From Flavobacteriia bacterium (GTDB lineage Bacteria > Bacteroidota > Bacteroidia > Flavobacteriales > Schleiferiaceae), in the NCBI GenBank assembly GCA_013373425.1, contig JABXHW010000007.1, positions 67,429 to 128,428 on the forward strand: 61,000 nucleotides of DNA. The letters are read 5' to 3'. Positions 43,664 through 52,957 of this stretch are shown piece by piece. Made by a program: the position numbers and the translations under genes. The stretch's first letter is position 1, and each line of letters begins with the position of its first letter. A model generated the notes under the pieces. The model made no database searches. It saw only the letters and a program-made list of their open reading frames with translations, and had not been told where the DNA came from.

Positions 43664-43821
43664 CGGACATCAGATCTCTTCAGTCCTTTCTTGATTCGTT
43701 GGTACCCAGAGATCAATTTGTTGTTCTCTGGCGACCATAAACACATAGGACCTTCTGCGTCACAATGGCGCATACCAAGCTTTTCTAACAGTGTAGTTGA
43801 GTTCGTTCGCATAGGATGCAT
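43660..43821 (-). CDS. 53-residue protein of unknown family, coupled to the M20 peptidase gene
   Basis: A complete ATG-TGA frame of 53 codons between the TonB receptor and the M20 gene, same strand. The product is basic, with two cysteines (C20, C27), a core LLEKLGMRHCDAEGPMC and a Lys/Arg-rich end (RIKKGLKRSDVR). The stop overlaps the M20 start as ATGA, the same coupling used by real gene pairs here, and it lies 49 bp after the receptor stop. A second ATG at codon 4 could be used. Low hydrophobicity suggests a cytoplasmic product. Confidence 0.5.
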   Translation of the reverse strand: MHPMRTNSTTLLEKLGMRHCDAEGPMCLWSPENNKLISGYQRIKKGLKRSDVR

Positions 43822-43870
43822 CAATTTAGAGAATTGATACGAAGATTCCTACACGATTCTCAGCTCTACT

Positions 43871-46225
43871 TTAGAAATAAATCCTCCATTGGAACATCGG
43901 AAGAATGCCCATGGCGTACACCATGACTTCTTCGTTCGCGGCTGGATCGTAGAGGACCGATTGAACGTTTCGACGATTGGTCAGGTTTTGTACATCGATG
44001 GCCCATTCCTGAGTGACGCGCTTTCCTTGGATTCTGTAGGCCACGCGTAGGTCAATGCGATAATAGGTGGGGAGCTGTTCTGCAAACGCACGTGAATCGT
44101 CAAAGACGGTTCGACCTAAATCCTCGCTCGCCTGAAGATCTACAGGGGTATAGCGCTGTCCACCAGAAATATTGAAAGCGCCATCTACTGTGATACTCTG
44201 ACGTCGAGTGGCGCCAGGTTCTTGTGACAAGACAAATTCTTTCCCGCCTGACACGTTTCCGATGTAATCTCCCGAGAAAGCTCCTTTTCTCCACACACCA
44301 TCGCTCGCCAAGTACTCAGATCGGTATAAACTGACATTCGCAAAGAGGTAGAAACCTCGATTCATGAATTGCTCTACAGAGAGCTCCACGCCGTAGTTTC
44401 TTCCTTCTCCATTATTGGTGAGTCCATCAATGGGCAATCCACCAAAAGTGCCTGAGTTAAGCATGGAGAACGGACTGGGATTCTCCGAAACAATAGCATC
44501 GTAAAGCTGCTGATAATAAAGTTCTGTTTTGATTCTGAATGTCGGCGTCCAGCGATAGGCATGGCCAACTACGAAATGGTGACTCTTTTGGAAATCGAGG
44601 TTTAAATTTGGTTGAGTTCGTCCTCCATTACCATCGGGGACATTTCTGAAGAAGATGTTTACCGCGGGCATTTGGGAATGAAGACCGTATGCAGCGCTCA
44701 GAGTGTGGCTTTCGGTGAGGGCATATTCAGTTCCCACTCGAGGTTCTAAAGTAGTGCTTCCATTCAAGCTCAAATACTGACTGTGCAATCCCGAGTTGAT
44801 GGTCCAACGAGTAGTCGGGCGGAATTGCCATTCGATATAAGGTTGATGAAGAGAAGTAGCGTCTGCGCTGTTCGTTGGGTTTACAAATCCGTCTCCCCAG
44901 ACATACACTGAGTCGTGCATGTCGAACTCATGAATATCGTTTCGGATACCCACGCGGATGTTGTTTTTCGAGTTCAAGCGTAAAGTCCAGTGCAAATTGG
45001 CCGAGTATGTTGTGTTCCGGAAGTCCATTCCGTAAAAAGCATGCGTACCTCCATTTTGATCCAATGTGTCGAGATGGTCTGAGTCCCAAATAGTTCCTGT
45101 TCCCAAAGTGAGTTGGAGGCGAGATCGATTGGAGACATTGTAGAAGAAGTTCATGCCTAGAACGGCTTGCTGACTTCTAGAATAGGTGTTTGTCCAAGTT
45201 TCGCCGTAAAGGTCTTCGTCATGTTCGGTTCGCACGAAATCTATCTTGGACTTTCCCCAAAGGCCGAATGTGTTGAAGTGTAGATTTGGGGCTAGGCGCT
45301 GTTGTACTTTAAAAGTGAAATCTTGATACTCGGGAACGGCTGTTCCCGTCCCGAAATCCATACCCAAGGCAGCCATCAATCCAAGCACACTATATCTGTA
45401 ATTGGCGAGATATGACCCAGAACCAACAGGACCTTCAACTCCAAGCTCTATCCCGTTAAATCCGGTTTGGCCAATGAACTCGTGTCGCTCGTTGTTCCCA
45501 TTTCTCATCTGCAGATCGAATACACCGCCCAAGGCGTTCCCGTATGAAGCAGGGAAGGCTCCCGTCAAGAAGTCGGAGTTTCTGAGCACGTTGTTGTTGA
45601 GCATACTCACTGGGCCTCCGGTCTGACCGTTCTTTCCGTAGTGGTTTGGGTTCGGGATGTCTAATCCTTCCAAGCGCCAAAGCAGACCGTTAGGTGAGTT
45701 TCCTCGAATGACAATATCGTTCACTGCATCATTTGCAGTCCGAACGCCGGGTAGTTTGGCGGCCATTCTGGAGATGTCGTTCCGGGCACCAGCAAAGCGC
45801 TGAGATTCTTCAATGGTAAAGGTTCTAGAACTCACGCTAGCCATTTCGTTGTTGGCCCGAAGCACGGAATTACTGACGATTTCAATTTCATCAATATTCT
45901 GAGGAAGTTCCTCCAATTCGATGAATAGAACGGTCTCCCGAGTGGCGTTGTGGTTGATGTCGCGAAGTGTTACCGTTTGATAACCGAACTCGCGTGCAGT
46001 AACGGTTAATCGAGAGGCTTGGACATTTCCGAGACGGAAGAATCCTTCAACATTGGTGTTGATTTGATAGGAGGAAGAGTCTTCAAGCTGAATCGTGACT
46101 ACCGCATTCGGGATTGGAGTTTGCGTAAATCTTTCGACCACTTGGCCTCGGACCATACGGCCGAGGTTTTGTGCCGACGCAAACAGGGCGCACATCGTTA
46201 AGGTTAGGGTGAATAGCTTTTTCAT
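43871..46225 (-). CDS. TonB-dependent receptor with carboxypeptidase-like regulatory domain
   Basis: 784 residues: signal peptide 1-18, an N-terminal CarboxypepD_reg-like domain (about 22-105: VRGQVVERFTQTPIPNAVVTI, GYQTVTLRDI), a plug domain (about 120-240: MAAKLPGVRTANDAVNDIVIRGNSPNGLLWRLEGLDIPNPNHYG), and a 22-stranded-type barrel ending in phenylalanine (FQWRIYF). No SusD partner is adjacent, so it is not a standard SusCD polysaccharide pair; the substrate is unknown. It follows the LytTR regulator by 51 bp and precedes a small frame and M20 peptidase, so peptides are a possible cargo (inference). Confidence 0.9.
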   Translation of the reverse strand: MKKLFTLTLTMCALFASAQNLGRMVRGQVVERFTQTPIPNAVVTIQLEDSSSYQINTNVEGFFRLGNVQASRLTVTAREFGYQTVTLRDINHNATRETVLFIELEELPQNIDEIEIVSNSVLRANNEMASVSSRTFTIEESQRFAGARNDISRMAAKLPGVRTANDAVNDIVIRGNSPNGLLWRLEGLDIPNPNHYGKNGQTGGPVSMLNNNVLRNSDFLTGAFPASYGNALGGVFDLQMRNGNNERHEFIGQTGFNGIELGVEGPVGSGSYLANYRYSVLGLMAALGMDFGTGTAVPEYQDFTFKVQQRLAPNLHFNTFGLWGKSKIDFVRTEHDEDLYGETWTNTYSRSQQAVLGMNFFYNVSNRSRLQLTLGTGTIWDSDHLDTLDQNGGTHAFYGMDFRNTTYSANLHWTLRLNSKNNIRVGIRNDIHEFDMHDSVYVWGDGFVNPTNSADATSLHQPYIEWQFRPTTRWTINSGLHSQYLSLNGSTTLEPRVGTEYALTESHTLSAAYGLHSQMPAVNIFFRNVPDGNGGRTQPNLNLDFQKSHHFVVGHAYRWTPTFRIKTELYYQQLYDAIVSENPSPFSMLNSGTFGGLPIDGLTNNGEGRNYGVELSVEQFMNRGFYLFANVSLYRSEYLASDGVWRKGAFSGDYIGNVSGGKEFVLSQEPGATRRQSITVDGAFNISGGQRYTPVDLQASEDLGRTVFDDSRAFAEQLPTYYRIDLRVAYRIQGKRVTQEWAIDVQNLTNRRNVQSVLYDPAANEEVMVYAMGILPMFQWRIYF

Positions 46226-46276
46226 TTTGGTGGTAGGTCGAGCTAGTTCACGTGCAGTGGGGTTGCGAAGCAGGAA

Positions 46277-47032
46277 TCAATTACCGAGCCACTCTTTAAA
46301 GGCTCGACTCTTATCTGCGCTTATGCTGGCCTCCTTTTTTGAAGGTGGGTTCAAATCGAGCAGAAGTCGACTTTGCCCAAAGGGATGAACGCGCTCAACG
46401 CTATCAATATGAGTAATGATCGCACGGTTGATTCGAAAGAACTTTTCCGGGTTGAGCAGCTCTTCCAACTGGCTCAGGTTGTAATCAATCAAGTACTCCT
46501 TTCCGTACCTGTCAATTGCAAAAGTAAACTTACCATCTCCCATGAAATGGGCGATTTCGTCGGTTTTCAACGATCTGAAATGCTGTCCTTCAGGAACTAG
46601 GAATCGCTCTTGATAGCTCTTGCCGCCGTTCTGCAGATTTCTGATTTGGTTGAGAATGGCGAGAGCATCTTCCTTCCCAGATCTGAACTTCTCCAATTTG
46701 TTGAGTGCCTTCTGAAGGTCTTCTTCTGAAATGGGCTTGAGCAAATAATCGACACTCATCATTTCAAACGCCTTCAAAGCATACTCGTCGAAGGCTGTAG
46801 TGAATATAACCGGACACTCTACTTGTACGTTTTCGAACAATTCGAAGCTCAATCCATCGCTGAGGTGAATATCGGCGAGCAACAAGTCGGGTTGATCTTT
46901 TTCAAAAGCAGCCTGTGCCTCGGCAATGCTATCCATCGGCTCAGCGATATCCGCATTCGGCAACAGCTTTTGGGTGAGAATGCGGAGTTTCTTTCCCGCT
47001 AAATCTTCATCTTCTAGGATCCAAACTTTCAT
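46277..47032 (-). CDS. LytTR-family response regulator
   Basis: 251 residues: a receiver domain (1-120) with phosphorylation site D54 in LLADIHLSDG, acidic pocket ED at 7-10, and K at about 103 (DYLLKPI); then a linker and a LytTR DNA-binding domain (about 145-250: LKTDEIAHFMGDGKFTFAIDRYGKEYLIDYNLSQLEELLNPEKFFRINRAIITH). Partner of the LytS-type kinase upstream, with 4-bp ATGA overlap. Confidence 0.93.
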   Translation of the reverse strand: MKVWILEDEDLAGKKLRILTQKLLPNADIAEPMDSIAEAQAAFEKDQPDLLLADIHLSDGLSFELFENVQVECPVIFTTAFDEYALKAFEMMSVDYLLKPISEEDLQKALNKLEKFRSGKEDALAILNQIRNLQNGGKSYQERFLVPEGQHFRSLKTDEIAHFMGDGKFTFAIDRYGKEYLIDYNLSQLEELLNPEKFFRINRAIITHIDSVERVHPFGQSRLLLDLNPPSKKEASISADKSRAFKEWLGN

Positions 47033-48117
47033 GATTCGGTGGTGTCTTCGTCAATTTTCAATTCTACTTCCTTGGGAAGCAAGGGGAGGCAAATGGTAAA
47101 CAGCTTTCCATCTTCAATGCCCAAACGCGGAGCACCTAGCAAGCGAAGTCGATGGTCGAGATTGGCTAAACCAGTGCTTGTTCCCTTGGGTTGCACTTGT
47201 TTCGGGCGGTTCGGGTTACTGATGAAAAGATGATGCAGTTGCGAATAAATTTGAATGTGTAAAGGTTCGCTCTTACTCATTCGATTGTGCTTGATAGCGT
47301 TCTCTAGCAATTCTTGAATCGCCATTGGCAAAACGTATCGGTTCATGTCTTCTTCGTCCACATCAATGGTCACTTTCAAAGAATTTGGGAAGCGCTCCTT
47401 TTGTAGTAAGAGATAGGCTTCCACGAATCGCAATTCTTCGTGAAGTGGGATGGTCTGGGCGTCTTTCTTCTCTAGTATCCTGCGATAAAGCAATGAAAAC
47501 TCATCGATGAACTTAATGGCTCTTGGAATGTCCTGTTCTACTTCAAGCATAGCCGACAAAGTGTTCAAGCTGTTGAATAAGAAGTGAGGCTGAACCTGTG
47601 CTTTGAGTTGGTCGAGCTGGGTTTGTAGCTGCTGCTTTTCCATACGTTGAACGCGGGTGAGGCTATCTCTCCAAAGCTTGAAGAAGTAGACCCCTTCCAT
47701 GATGAGCAACACGAAATAGGTGATGGCCAGTCCGAAGACGATATTGTTGATGTAATGCGTTCGGACATTGCTGACAGTAGTGACGGTCTCGAGACTTACG
47801 AATATGACGAACGCTTGCCAAGCCGTGCTGAAGATGAAGGAGAGCAGAAACTCAAGAATGAGTCGCTTTAGTGGAACCTCCTGCCAAGGGTAGCGCGTTT
47901 TGAGCCACCCGATAAGCAAGGAGTTGATGGTGTAGAGGCCCGCAGTGATGATGAGTGAATACACCACACTGTAGATGGCTAGCAACATCGGCTGATCGGA
48001 TTCGCCGTAATACAGCAAGTCCAGTCCTACGAAGAAGATCACAGGAAAGCAGCTGATAATCAGCATCAAGATATAGTCGCGCCGACGGAAGTAAGCCATG
48101 GTTCGAAAGTACGGCAT
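47029..48117 (-). CDS. LytS-type sensor histidine kinase
   Basis: 362 residues: four transmembrane segments (about 14-33, 44-64, 86-107, 125-147), a short coiled coil (RVQRMEKQQLQTQLDQLKAQ), and the His_kinase domain with H178 in QPHFLFNSLN, then an ATPase with ELLENAIKHN and GTSTGLANLDHRL. No extracytoplasmic sensor domain, so the signal is probably read in the membrane. Another ATG at codon 7 (48099) follows a TACTTTCG and may be the true start. Confidence 0.9.
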   Translation of the reverse strand: MPYFRTMAYFRRRDYILMLIISCFPVIFFVGLDLLYYGESDQPMLLAIYSVVYSLIITAGLYTINSLLIGWLKTRYPWQEVPLKRLILEFLLSFIFSTAWQAFVIFVSLETVTTVSNVRTHYINNIVFGLAITYFVLLIMEGVYFFKLWRDSLTRVQRMEKQQLQTQLDQLKAQVQPHFLFNSLNTLSAMLEVEQDIPRAIKFIDEFSLLYRRILEKKDAQTIPLHEELRFVEAYLLLQKERFPNSLKVTIDVDEEDMNRYVLPMAIQELLENAIKHNRMSKSEPLHIQIYSQLHHLFISNPNRPKQVQPKGTSTGLANLDHRLRLLGAPRLGIEDGKLFTICLPLLPKEVELKIDEDTTES

Positions 48118-48186
48118 TGACCAATGCCATGTAGAGGGAAAGTAGTGAATGCCGATAAAAGTGGAGTGAATCTAGACTCCCCTTCG

Positions 48187-48194
48187 TACATTTG
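48187..48194 (+). promoter_or_regulatory. TACATTTG promoter box upstream of the membrane gene/hflX pair
   Basis: Perfect TAnnTTTG ending 16 nt before the ATG at 48211. No TTG at 19 bp. It favours this ATG over the longer frame that begins at 48124. Confidence 0.5.
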
Positions 48195-48210
48195 TTCAAA
48201 ATTACTCGCA

Positions 48211-48654
48211 ATGCTCGTAGGACTACAACACACGCACTGGCTACTCGCCGCTTTGGTGCTTATCGTATTAAGCGTCACCGTTCTATCCATGGTAATTGGA
48301 TTGGGAATGAAAGCCAAATTCAACAACTTCGCGAATCGCGTTACGTTGTTTTCACTCATTCTCGCTCACTTGCAATTCGTGGTTGGCCTCGTGCTTTACT
48401 TCGTTTCGCCATTGGGGATGAAAGCGTTCGAGAATCCGGATGTAATGTCTAATGCAGCTTCTCGCTTCTACGCGGTGGAGCACATCGCTATCAATATTAT
48501 CGCTATCATCTTGATCACCGTTGGTCGCTCAGGATTGAAGCGTAAAACGACGGACAATGCTAAATTCCGTCATGGTCTAATCTTCTTCGGACTCGGTTTG
48601 GTGCTTATCATGAGCCGTGTGCCTTGGGAGCGCCTATTCACACTTCCTTTTTAA
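48211..48654 (+). CDS. Four-helix membrane protein (cytochrome b-like fold, hypothetical)
   Basis: 147 residues with four transmembrane segments (about 8-31, 41-64, 78-103, 113-133). Histidines lie near segment ends (THWLLAAL, LAHLQFVVGLVLYF, VEHIAINIIAIILITVG, FRHGLIFFGLGLVL), as in small heme b-binding membrane proteins. Similar proteins in Bacteroidota are called cytochrome B, but I cannot confirm heme. Its TAA shares one base with the ATG of hflX (TAATG). Confidence 0.7.
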   Translation: MLVGLQHTHWLLAALVLIVLSVTVLSMVIGLGMKAKFNNFANRVTLFSLILAHLQFVVGLVLYFVSPLGMKAFENPDVMSNAASRFYAVEHIAINIIAIILITVGRSGLKRKTTDNAKFRHGLIFFGLGLVLIMSRVPWERLFTLPF

Positions 48655-49850
48655 TGATTGAACGTACTTCTAGATCTTCACAACGAGAGAAAGCCGTCTT
48701 GATTGGTATTATCAACCGATGGCAAGATGAGGAGAAGAGCAAGGAATACTTAGATGAGCTTGAGTTTCTGGCAGATACTGCCGGAGCAGACGCCCTTCAG
48801 CGATTTACTCAAAAGTTGGACACTCCCCATCCCAAGACCTTTCTAGGTTCAGGTAAGATGGAGGAGATTCATGGATACATCAAAAGCAATGATATTGATG
48901 TGGCCATTTTTGATGATGAATTGACTCCGTCTCAGCTCAAGAGCATAGAGCAACTTTTCAAATGCAAAGTGCTCGATAGAACGAACTTGATTCTCGACAT
49001 TTTCGCTGCCCGTGCAGAGACGAGTTATGCGAGAACTCAGGTGGAACTTGCTCAATACGAATATCTACTTCCCCGCCTGACCCGAATGTGGACTCACCTC
49101 GAGCGTCAGAAAGGGGGTATCGGTATGCGGGGTCCGGGTGAAACGCAGATTGAAACCGACCGTCGTATTATCCAGCAGAAAATCAGTTTGCTGAAAAAGA
49201 AGCTGGAGAAAATCGACAAGCAAATGGCAACACAGAGAGGTAACCGTGGAAGCCTCGTGCGTGTTGCTTTGGTGGGATACACCAATGTGGGTAAGAGTAC
49301 TTTGATGAACCGCATGGCCAAGAGTGATGTTTTAGCGGAAAACAAGCTCTTCGCAACCTTGGATACAACGGTTAGAAAAGTGGTAATCGGCAACTTGCCC
49401 TTCCTCTTGTCGGATACCGTAGGGTTTATTCGCAAATTGCCTACCCAGCTCGTTGAAAGTTTCAAGAGTACGCTCGATGAGGTTCGTGAAGCGGATGTGC
49501 TCTTGCATGTAGTGGATATCTCTCACAGCAACTTCATGGAGCACATTGAATCGGTGAACGAAACCATCGGTGAAATTGATGGTCAGGATAAGCCGGTGAT
49601 TATGGTCTTCAATAAAATCGACCTCTACAAACACGAGGAGCCCGAGCTCATCGATCCAGAGGTGGAGAAGGAAGAGAAGTACTTCACCATCGACGATTGG
49701 AAGCGCACATGGATGGCTAAAATGGATGGCAATGCCGTTTTCATTTCAGCCAGTAAGAATATCAATATGGATAGCTTGCGCGAGTCCATTTATAAAGTAG
49801 TTTCGTCTATTCACGCCGAAAGGTTCCCATTTGAGAACTTCTTGTACTAA
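48654..49850 (+). CDS. hflX: GTPase HflX
   Basis: Ribosome-associated GTPase that splits stalled 70S ribosomes under stress. 398 residues: N-terminal HflX domain (DTPHPKTFLGSGKMEEI, FDDELTPSQLKSIEQ, DIFAARAETSYARTQVELAQYEYLLPRL), a glycine-rich GGIGMRGPGETQIE hinge, then the G domain with GYTNVGKST (G1), DTVGFIRKLP (G3) and NKID (G4). Starts at the ATG that overlaps the previous stop; an upstream TTG in frame is unlikely. Confidence 0.94.
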   Translation: MIERTSRSSQREKAVLIGIINRWQDEEKSKEYLDELEFLADTAGADALQRFTQKLDTPHPKTFLGSGKMEEIHGYIKSNDIDVAIFDDELTPSQLKSIEQLFKCKVLDRTNLILDIFAARAETSYARTQVELAQYEYLLPRLTRMWTHLERQKGGIGMRGPGETQIETDRRIIQQKISLLKKKLEKIDKQMATQRGNRGSLVRVALVGYTNVGKSTLMNRMAKSDVLAENKLFATLDTTVRKVVIGNLPFLLSDTVGFIRKLPTQLVESFKSTLDEVREADVLLHVVDISHSNFMEHIESVNETIGEIDGQDKPVIMVFNKIDLYKHEEPELIDPEVEKEEKYFTIDDWKRTWMAKMDGNAVFISASKNINMDSLRESIYKVVSSIHAERFPFENFLY

Positions 49851-49870
49851 GTTACGTTTCCCTTGATACG

Positions 49871-49878
49871 TACCTTTG
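49871..49878 (+). promoter_or_regulatory. TACCTTTG promoter box of the malic enzyme gene
   Basis: Perfect TAnnTTTG, 18 nt before the ATG at 49897. The frame can be read from a TTG inside this box (49876), which is therefore not a credible start. Confidence 0.5.
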
Positions 49879-49896
49879 CAACCACACTCCACTACT

Positions 49897-52179
49897 ATGG
49901 CTAAGAAGAATCAGATTCGAAAGCAAGATATACTCGACTATCACGAAGGTGCCCGTCCAGGGAAAATCGAAGTGATCCCGTCGAAGCCCTCAAACTCTCA
50001 ACGCGACTTGAGTATTGCTTACTCTCCCGGGGTGGCAGAGCCGTGTATAGAGATTGAGAAAGATCCGGAAGCTGCCTATCGATACACCGCCAAGGGAAAC
50101 TTGGTAGCGGTGATTTCAAATGGTACAGCCGTGCTCGGATTGGGCGATATCGGTCCGCTTGCCAGTAAACCGGTAATGGAAGGTAAAGGGGTGCTCTTTA
50201 AGATCTTCGCCGACATCGACACTTTCGATTTAGAGCTGGATGCCAATGATCCTGAAACGTTTATTCAGGCGGTAAAGACGCTTGGGCCAACCTTTGGAGG
50301 AATCAACTTAGAGGACATCAAAGCACCAGATTGTTTTGAGATTGAAGCTCGATTAAAAGAAGAGCTCGATATACCAGTGATGCACGACGATCAGCACGGC
50401 ACTGCTATCATTTCGGCTGCGGCGTTGCTGAATGCACTTGAAATCGTCGACAAAGATATTTCTAAGGTTCGTGTGGTATTCAACGGTGCGGGAGCGAGTG
50501 CAGTGAGTTGTGCGTCTCTCTATCTTTCTCTAGGTGTGCAGCCAGAGAATTTGTTGATGCTGGACTCAAAAGGAGTGATTACAAAGGATCGCCCTAATCT
50601 TACTCCACAGAAGGAAAAGTTCGCTGCAGATACAAAACTGAATACGCTCGAAGAAGCGGTGAAGGATGCCGATGTGTTCGTCGGTCTATCTAAAGGTGGC
50701 GTTCTCAGCAAAGCCATGGTAAAGAGCATGGCGAAAGACCCTATCGTTTTTGCCTTGGCTAATCCTGATCCTGAGATTACTTATGATGATGCAACCAGCG
50801 CGAGGAAGGACATCATTATGGCTACTGGCCGAAGTGACAATCCAAATCAGGTAAACAACGTTCTTGGATTTCCATTCATCTTCCGTGGTGCACTCGATGT
50901 GCGCGCAACGAAGATCAACGAAGAGATGAAGCTGGCAGCAACACAAGCCATCGCTCAACTCGCGAAGGAACCTGTTCCTGAGATTGTAAACTTGGCGTAT
51001 GGACAAAAGAACATGTCCTTCGGCAAGGATTACATCATTCCAAAGCCGTTCGACCCAAGATTGATCTACACCGTTTCTGCAGCTGTTGCTAAAGCTGCAA
51101 TGGAGTCGGGCGTGGCTAAGAAAGAGATTACCAATTGGGATCGATATAAAGAAGAATTGATCAATCGCCTCGGCAGAGACGACAAGTTCATCCGCTTGGC
51201 GATGGAGAAGGCTCGCGCCAATCCACAACGAGTGGTGTTTAGCGAAGCTGATAACTTCAAGATGCTGAAGGCAGCTCAAATTGCCTACGAGGAAGGAATC
51301 GCTATTCCAATCCTCCTTGGTGATGAGAAGCGTATCAAGCAAATTGATAAGCAGTACGATTTGGGTATAGCTGATCAAATGAAGATTGTCGATCCTCGCT
51401 CAATGCCAGACGAAGCGGAGATTTACGCCAATCAATTCTATGAGGATCGCAAACGCAAAGGCGTGACAGAGTTTGAGGCGAAACGTCTCATGAAGAATCG
51501 TGATTATTTCGGTTCGATGATGGTGAAGCACGGAGATGCCGATGCATTCATCACAGGCCTTACCATAAAGTACCCTCGCGCGGTCAAGCCTTTACTCGAG
51601 ATTTTAGGTCGCAAAGACCAAAAGAGAGTAGCGGGCATGTACATTATGCTCACCAAGAAGGGACCGTTGTTCTTTGCGGATACAACCATTAATGAAGAAC
51701 CTGATGCAGATGGTATCGTGGATATCGTCCTCAGCGTGGCCGACACGGTCAGTCGAATTAACCTTCGTCCGAAGGTCGCACTGCTGAGCTATTCTAACTT
51801 TGGAAGTCATCATGGTAAAGTGCCAAGCAAGATGAACGAAGCCGTAGACAAGTTGAAGGAGTCGCATCCAGACCTGCTTGTTGACGGTGAAATGCAGGCC
51901 AACTTTGCAGTAAACAATGAATTATTGCAGGAGGTATTCCCATTCTCTGACCTGGTGAACAACAAGCCAAACATCTTCATCTTCCCAGATCTTGCGTCTG
52001 GAAATATCTCGTATAAACTGCTCCAGTCATTGGGCGCTGTAGAGGCTATCGGACCGATTTTGATCGGACTAGACAAAGCGGCTCACGTACTCCAGATGGG
52101 TGCAAGCGTAAGAGAAATCGTGAATATCGTAGCAATGGCTGTGGTAGATGCGCAAACGCGACAAGCGGCAGAAGATTAA
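49897..52179 (+). CDS. maeB: NADP-dependent malic enzyme with phosphotransacetylase-like domain
   Basis: Converts malate to pyruvate and CO2, supplying NADPH. 760 residues: malic enzyme domains (1 to about 430: AYSPGVAEPCIEI, GIGPLASKPVMEGK-like segment, NLEDIKAPDCFEIE, VMHDDQHGTAII, VVFNGAGASAVSC) and a C-terminal phosphotransacetylase-like domain (about 430-760: RVVFSEADNFKMLKAAQIA, FGSHHGKVPSKM). In MaeB proteins the second domain lacks transferase activity and binds acetyl-CoA as a regulator. The stop shares TTAA with the convergent FNR-like gene. Confidence 0.94.
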   Translation: MAKKNQIRKQDILDYHEGARPGKIEVIPSKPSNSQRDLSIAYSPGVAEPCIEIEKDPEAAYRYTAKGNLVAVISNGTAVLGLGDIGPLASKPVMEGKGVLFKIFADIDTFDLELDANDPETFIQAVKTLGPTFGGINLEDIKAPDCFEIEARLKEELDIPVMHDDQHGTAIISAAALLNALEIVDKDISKVRVVFNGAGASAVSCASLYLSLGVQPENLLMLDSKGVITKDRPNLTPQKEKFAADTKLNTLEEAVKDADVFVGLSKGGVLSKAMVKSMAKDPIVFALANPDPEITYDDATSARKDIIMATGRSDNPNQVNNVLGFPFIFRGALDVRATKINEEMKLAATQAIAQLAKEPVPEIVNLAYGQKNMSFGKDYIIPKPFDPRLIYTVSAAVAKAAMESGVAKKEITNWDRYKEELINRLGRDDKFIRLAMEKARANPQRVVFSEADNFKMLKAAQIAYEEGIAIPILLGDEKRIKQIDKQYDLGIADQMKIVDPRSMPDEAEIYANQFYEDRKRKGVTEFEAKRLMKNRDYFGSMMVKHGDADAFITGLTIKYPRAVKPLLEILGRKDQKRVAGMYIMLTKKGPLFFADTTINEEPDADGIVDIVLSVADTVSRINLRPKVALLSYSNFGSHHGKVPSKMNEAVDKLKESHPDLLVDGEMQANFAVNNELLQEVFPFSDLVNNKPNIFIFPDLASGNISYKLLQSLGAVEAIGPILIGLDKAAHVLQMGASVREIVNIVAMAVVDAQTRQAAED

Positions 52180-52895
52180 TCGAATACTTTACCGATGCGG
52201 ACGAGCTCAGGCTCGTTCAGCACGGTGATGTTTCGTCCTTTCACGTCAATCAACCCGTCTCCTTTAAACTCGGAAATCAAGCGAATCACCGACTCGGTGG
52301 CTGTGCCTACCATGTTGGCGATTTCTTCACGAGTAAGCGCGATGTCGATGGCACCCTCATCATTCAAACCAAATTGCGTTTTCAGCATGAGGAGCACTTC
52401 CGCCAATCTTTCGCGAACCGACTTCTGAGCGATGTCGGTAATGAGCTTTCCGGCCTCACCCAGTTCATGGCAAGCCATGCGCAAAATGTTGAGTGAAAAA
52501 CGTGGGTTTTTCTCCAAGAACTGGAACAATACATGCTTTGGAATGTAGCACGCGTGTAGGTCGTCAAGCGCCTCAACCGTGGCTGACAGTGGCTCGTCAC
52601 TGAGAAGTGAACGATAGCCGATAAGGTCGCCATTCACCGCAAAGCGAATGATTTGCTCCTTACCATTCTGACCGAGTCTGTGAAGCTTTGCCTTTCCAGA
52701 GTGAATGCAGAATACACCGTTCGTTCGCGTTCCTTCACTCATCATGATTTGTCCCTTTCTGAAAGAAGTGCAGGACTTCACGTTGTTGAGTTCATCGAGT
52801 TCTTCAACAGAAAGATCTTTGAAAAGAGAAAGGTGTCTCTTTCCACAAGTTGAACAATCGAATGGAACAGGCGATGGTGTGGTCTTCCGCGTCAT
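52176..52895 (-). CDS. Crp/Fnr-family regulator, FNR-like with conserved cysteines
   Basis: 239 residues: cyclic-nucleotide-like beta barrel (about 25-140), long dimer helix, and winged helix-turn-helix (TREEIANMVGTATESVIRLISEF). Cysteines at 14 and 17 (CSTC), 42, 63 and 116. C116 (HACYIPKH) aligns with C122 of E. coli FNR (VCEIPFE), and the N-terminal pair resembles the FNR cluster, so an oxygen-sensing [4Fe-4S] form is plausible. Of the FNR DNA-reading residues E209, S212 and R213, the E and R are kept (ESVIR). Divergent from a CcoI-type ATPase gene, as in cytochrome cbb3 loci. Confidence 0.85.
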   Translation of the reverse strand: MTRKTTPSPVPFDCSTCGKRHLSLFKDLSVEELDELNNVKSCTSFRKGQIMMSEGTRTNGVFCIHSGKAKLHRLGQNGKEQIIRFAVNGDLIGYRSLLSDEPLSATVEALDDLHACYIPKHVLFQFLEKNPRFSLNILRMACHELGEAGKLITDIAQKSVRERLAEVLLMLKTQFGLNDEGAIDIALTREEIANMVGTATESVIRLISEFKGDGLIDVKGRNITVLNEPELVRIGKVFD

Positions 52896-52943
52896 ACATG
52901 GTAAAGATAAAAATTGTTTAAAACCGATATCGATTTTTCCGAC

Positions 52944-52957
52944 ATGATGTTTGTCAT
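52944..52957. promoter_or_regulatory. Candidate CRP/FNR-family operator ATGA-N6-TCAT
   Basis: A perfect 4-bp dyad with 6-bp spacing in the 110-bp gap between the divergent FNR-like gene and the copper ATPase. It fits NTGA-N6-TCAN, the general form of CRP (GTGA) and FNR (TTGA) sites. It could serve both genes. Confidence 0.45.
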
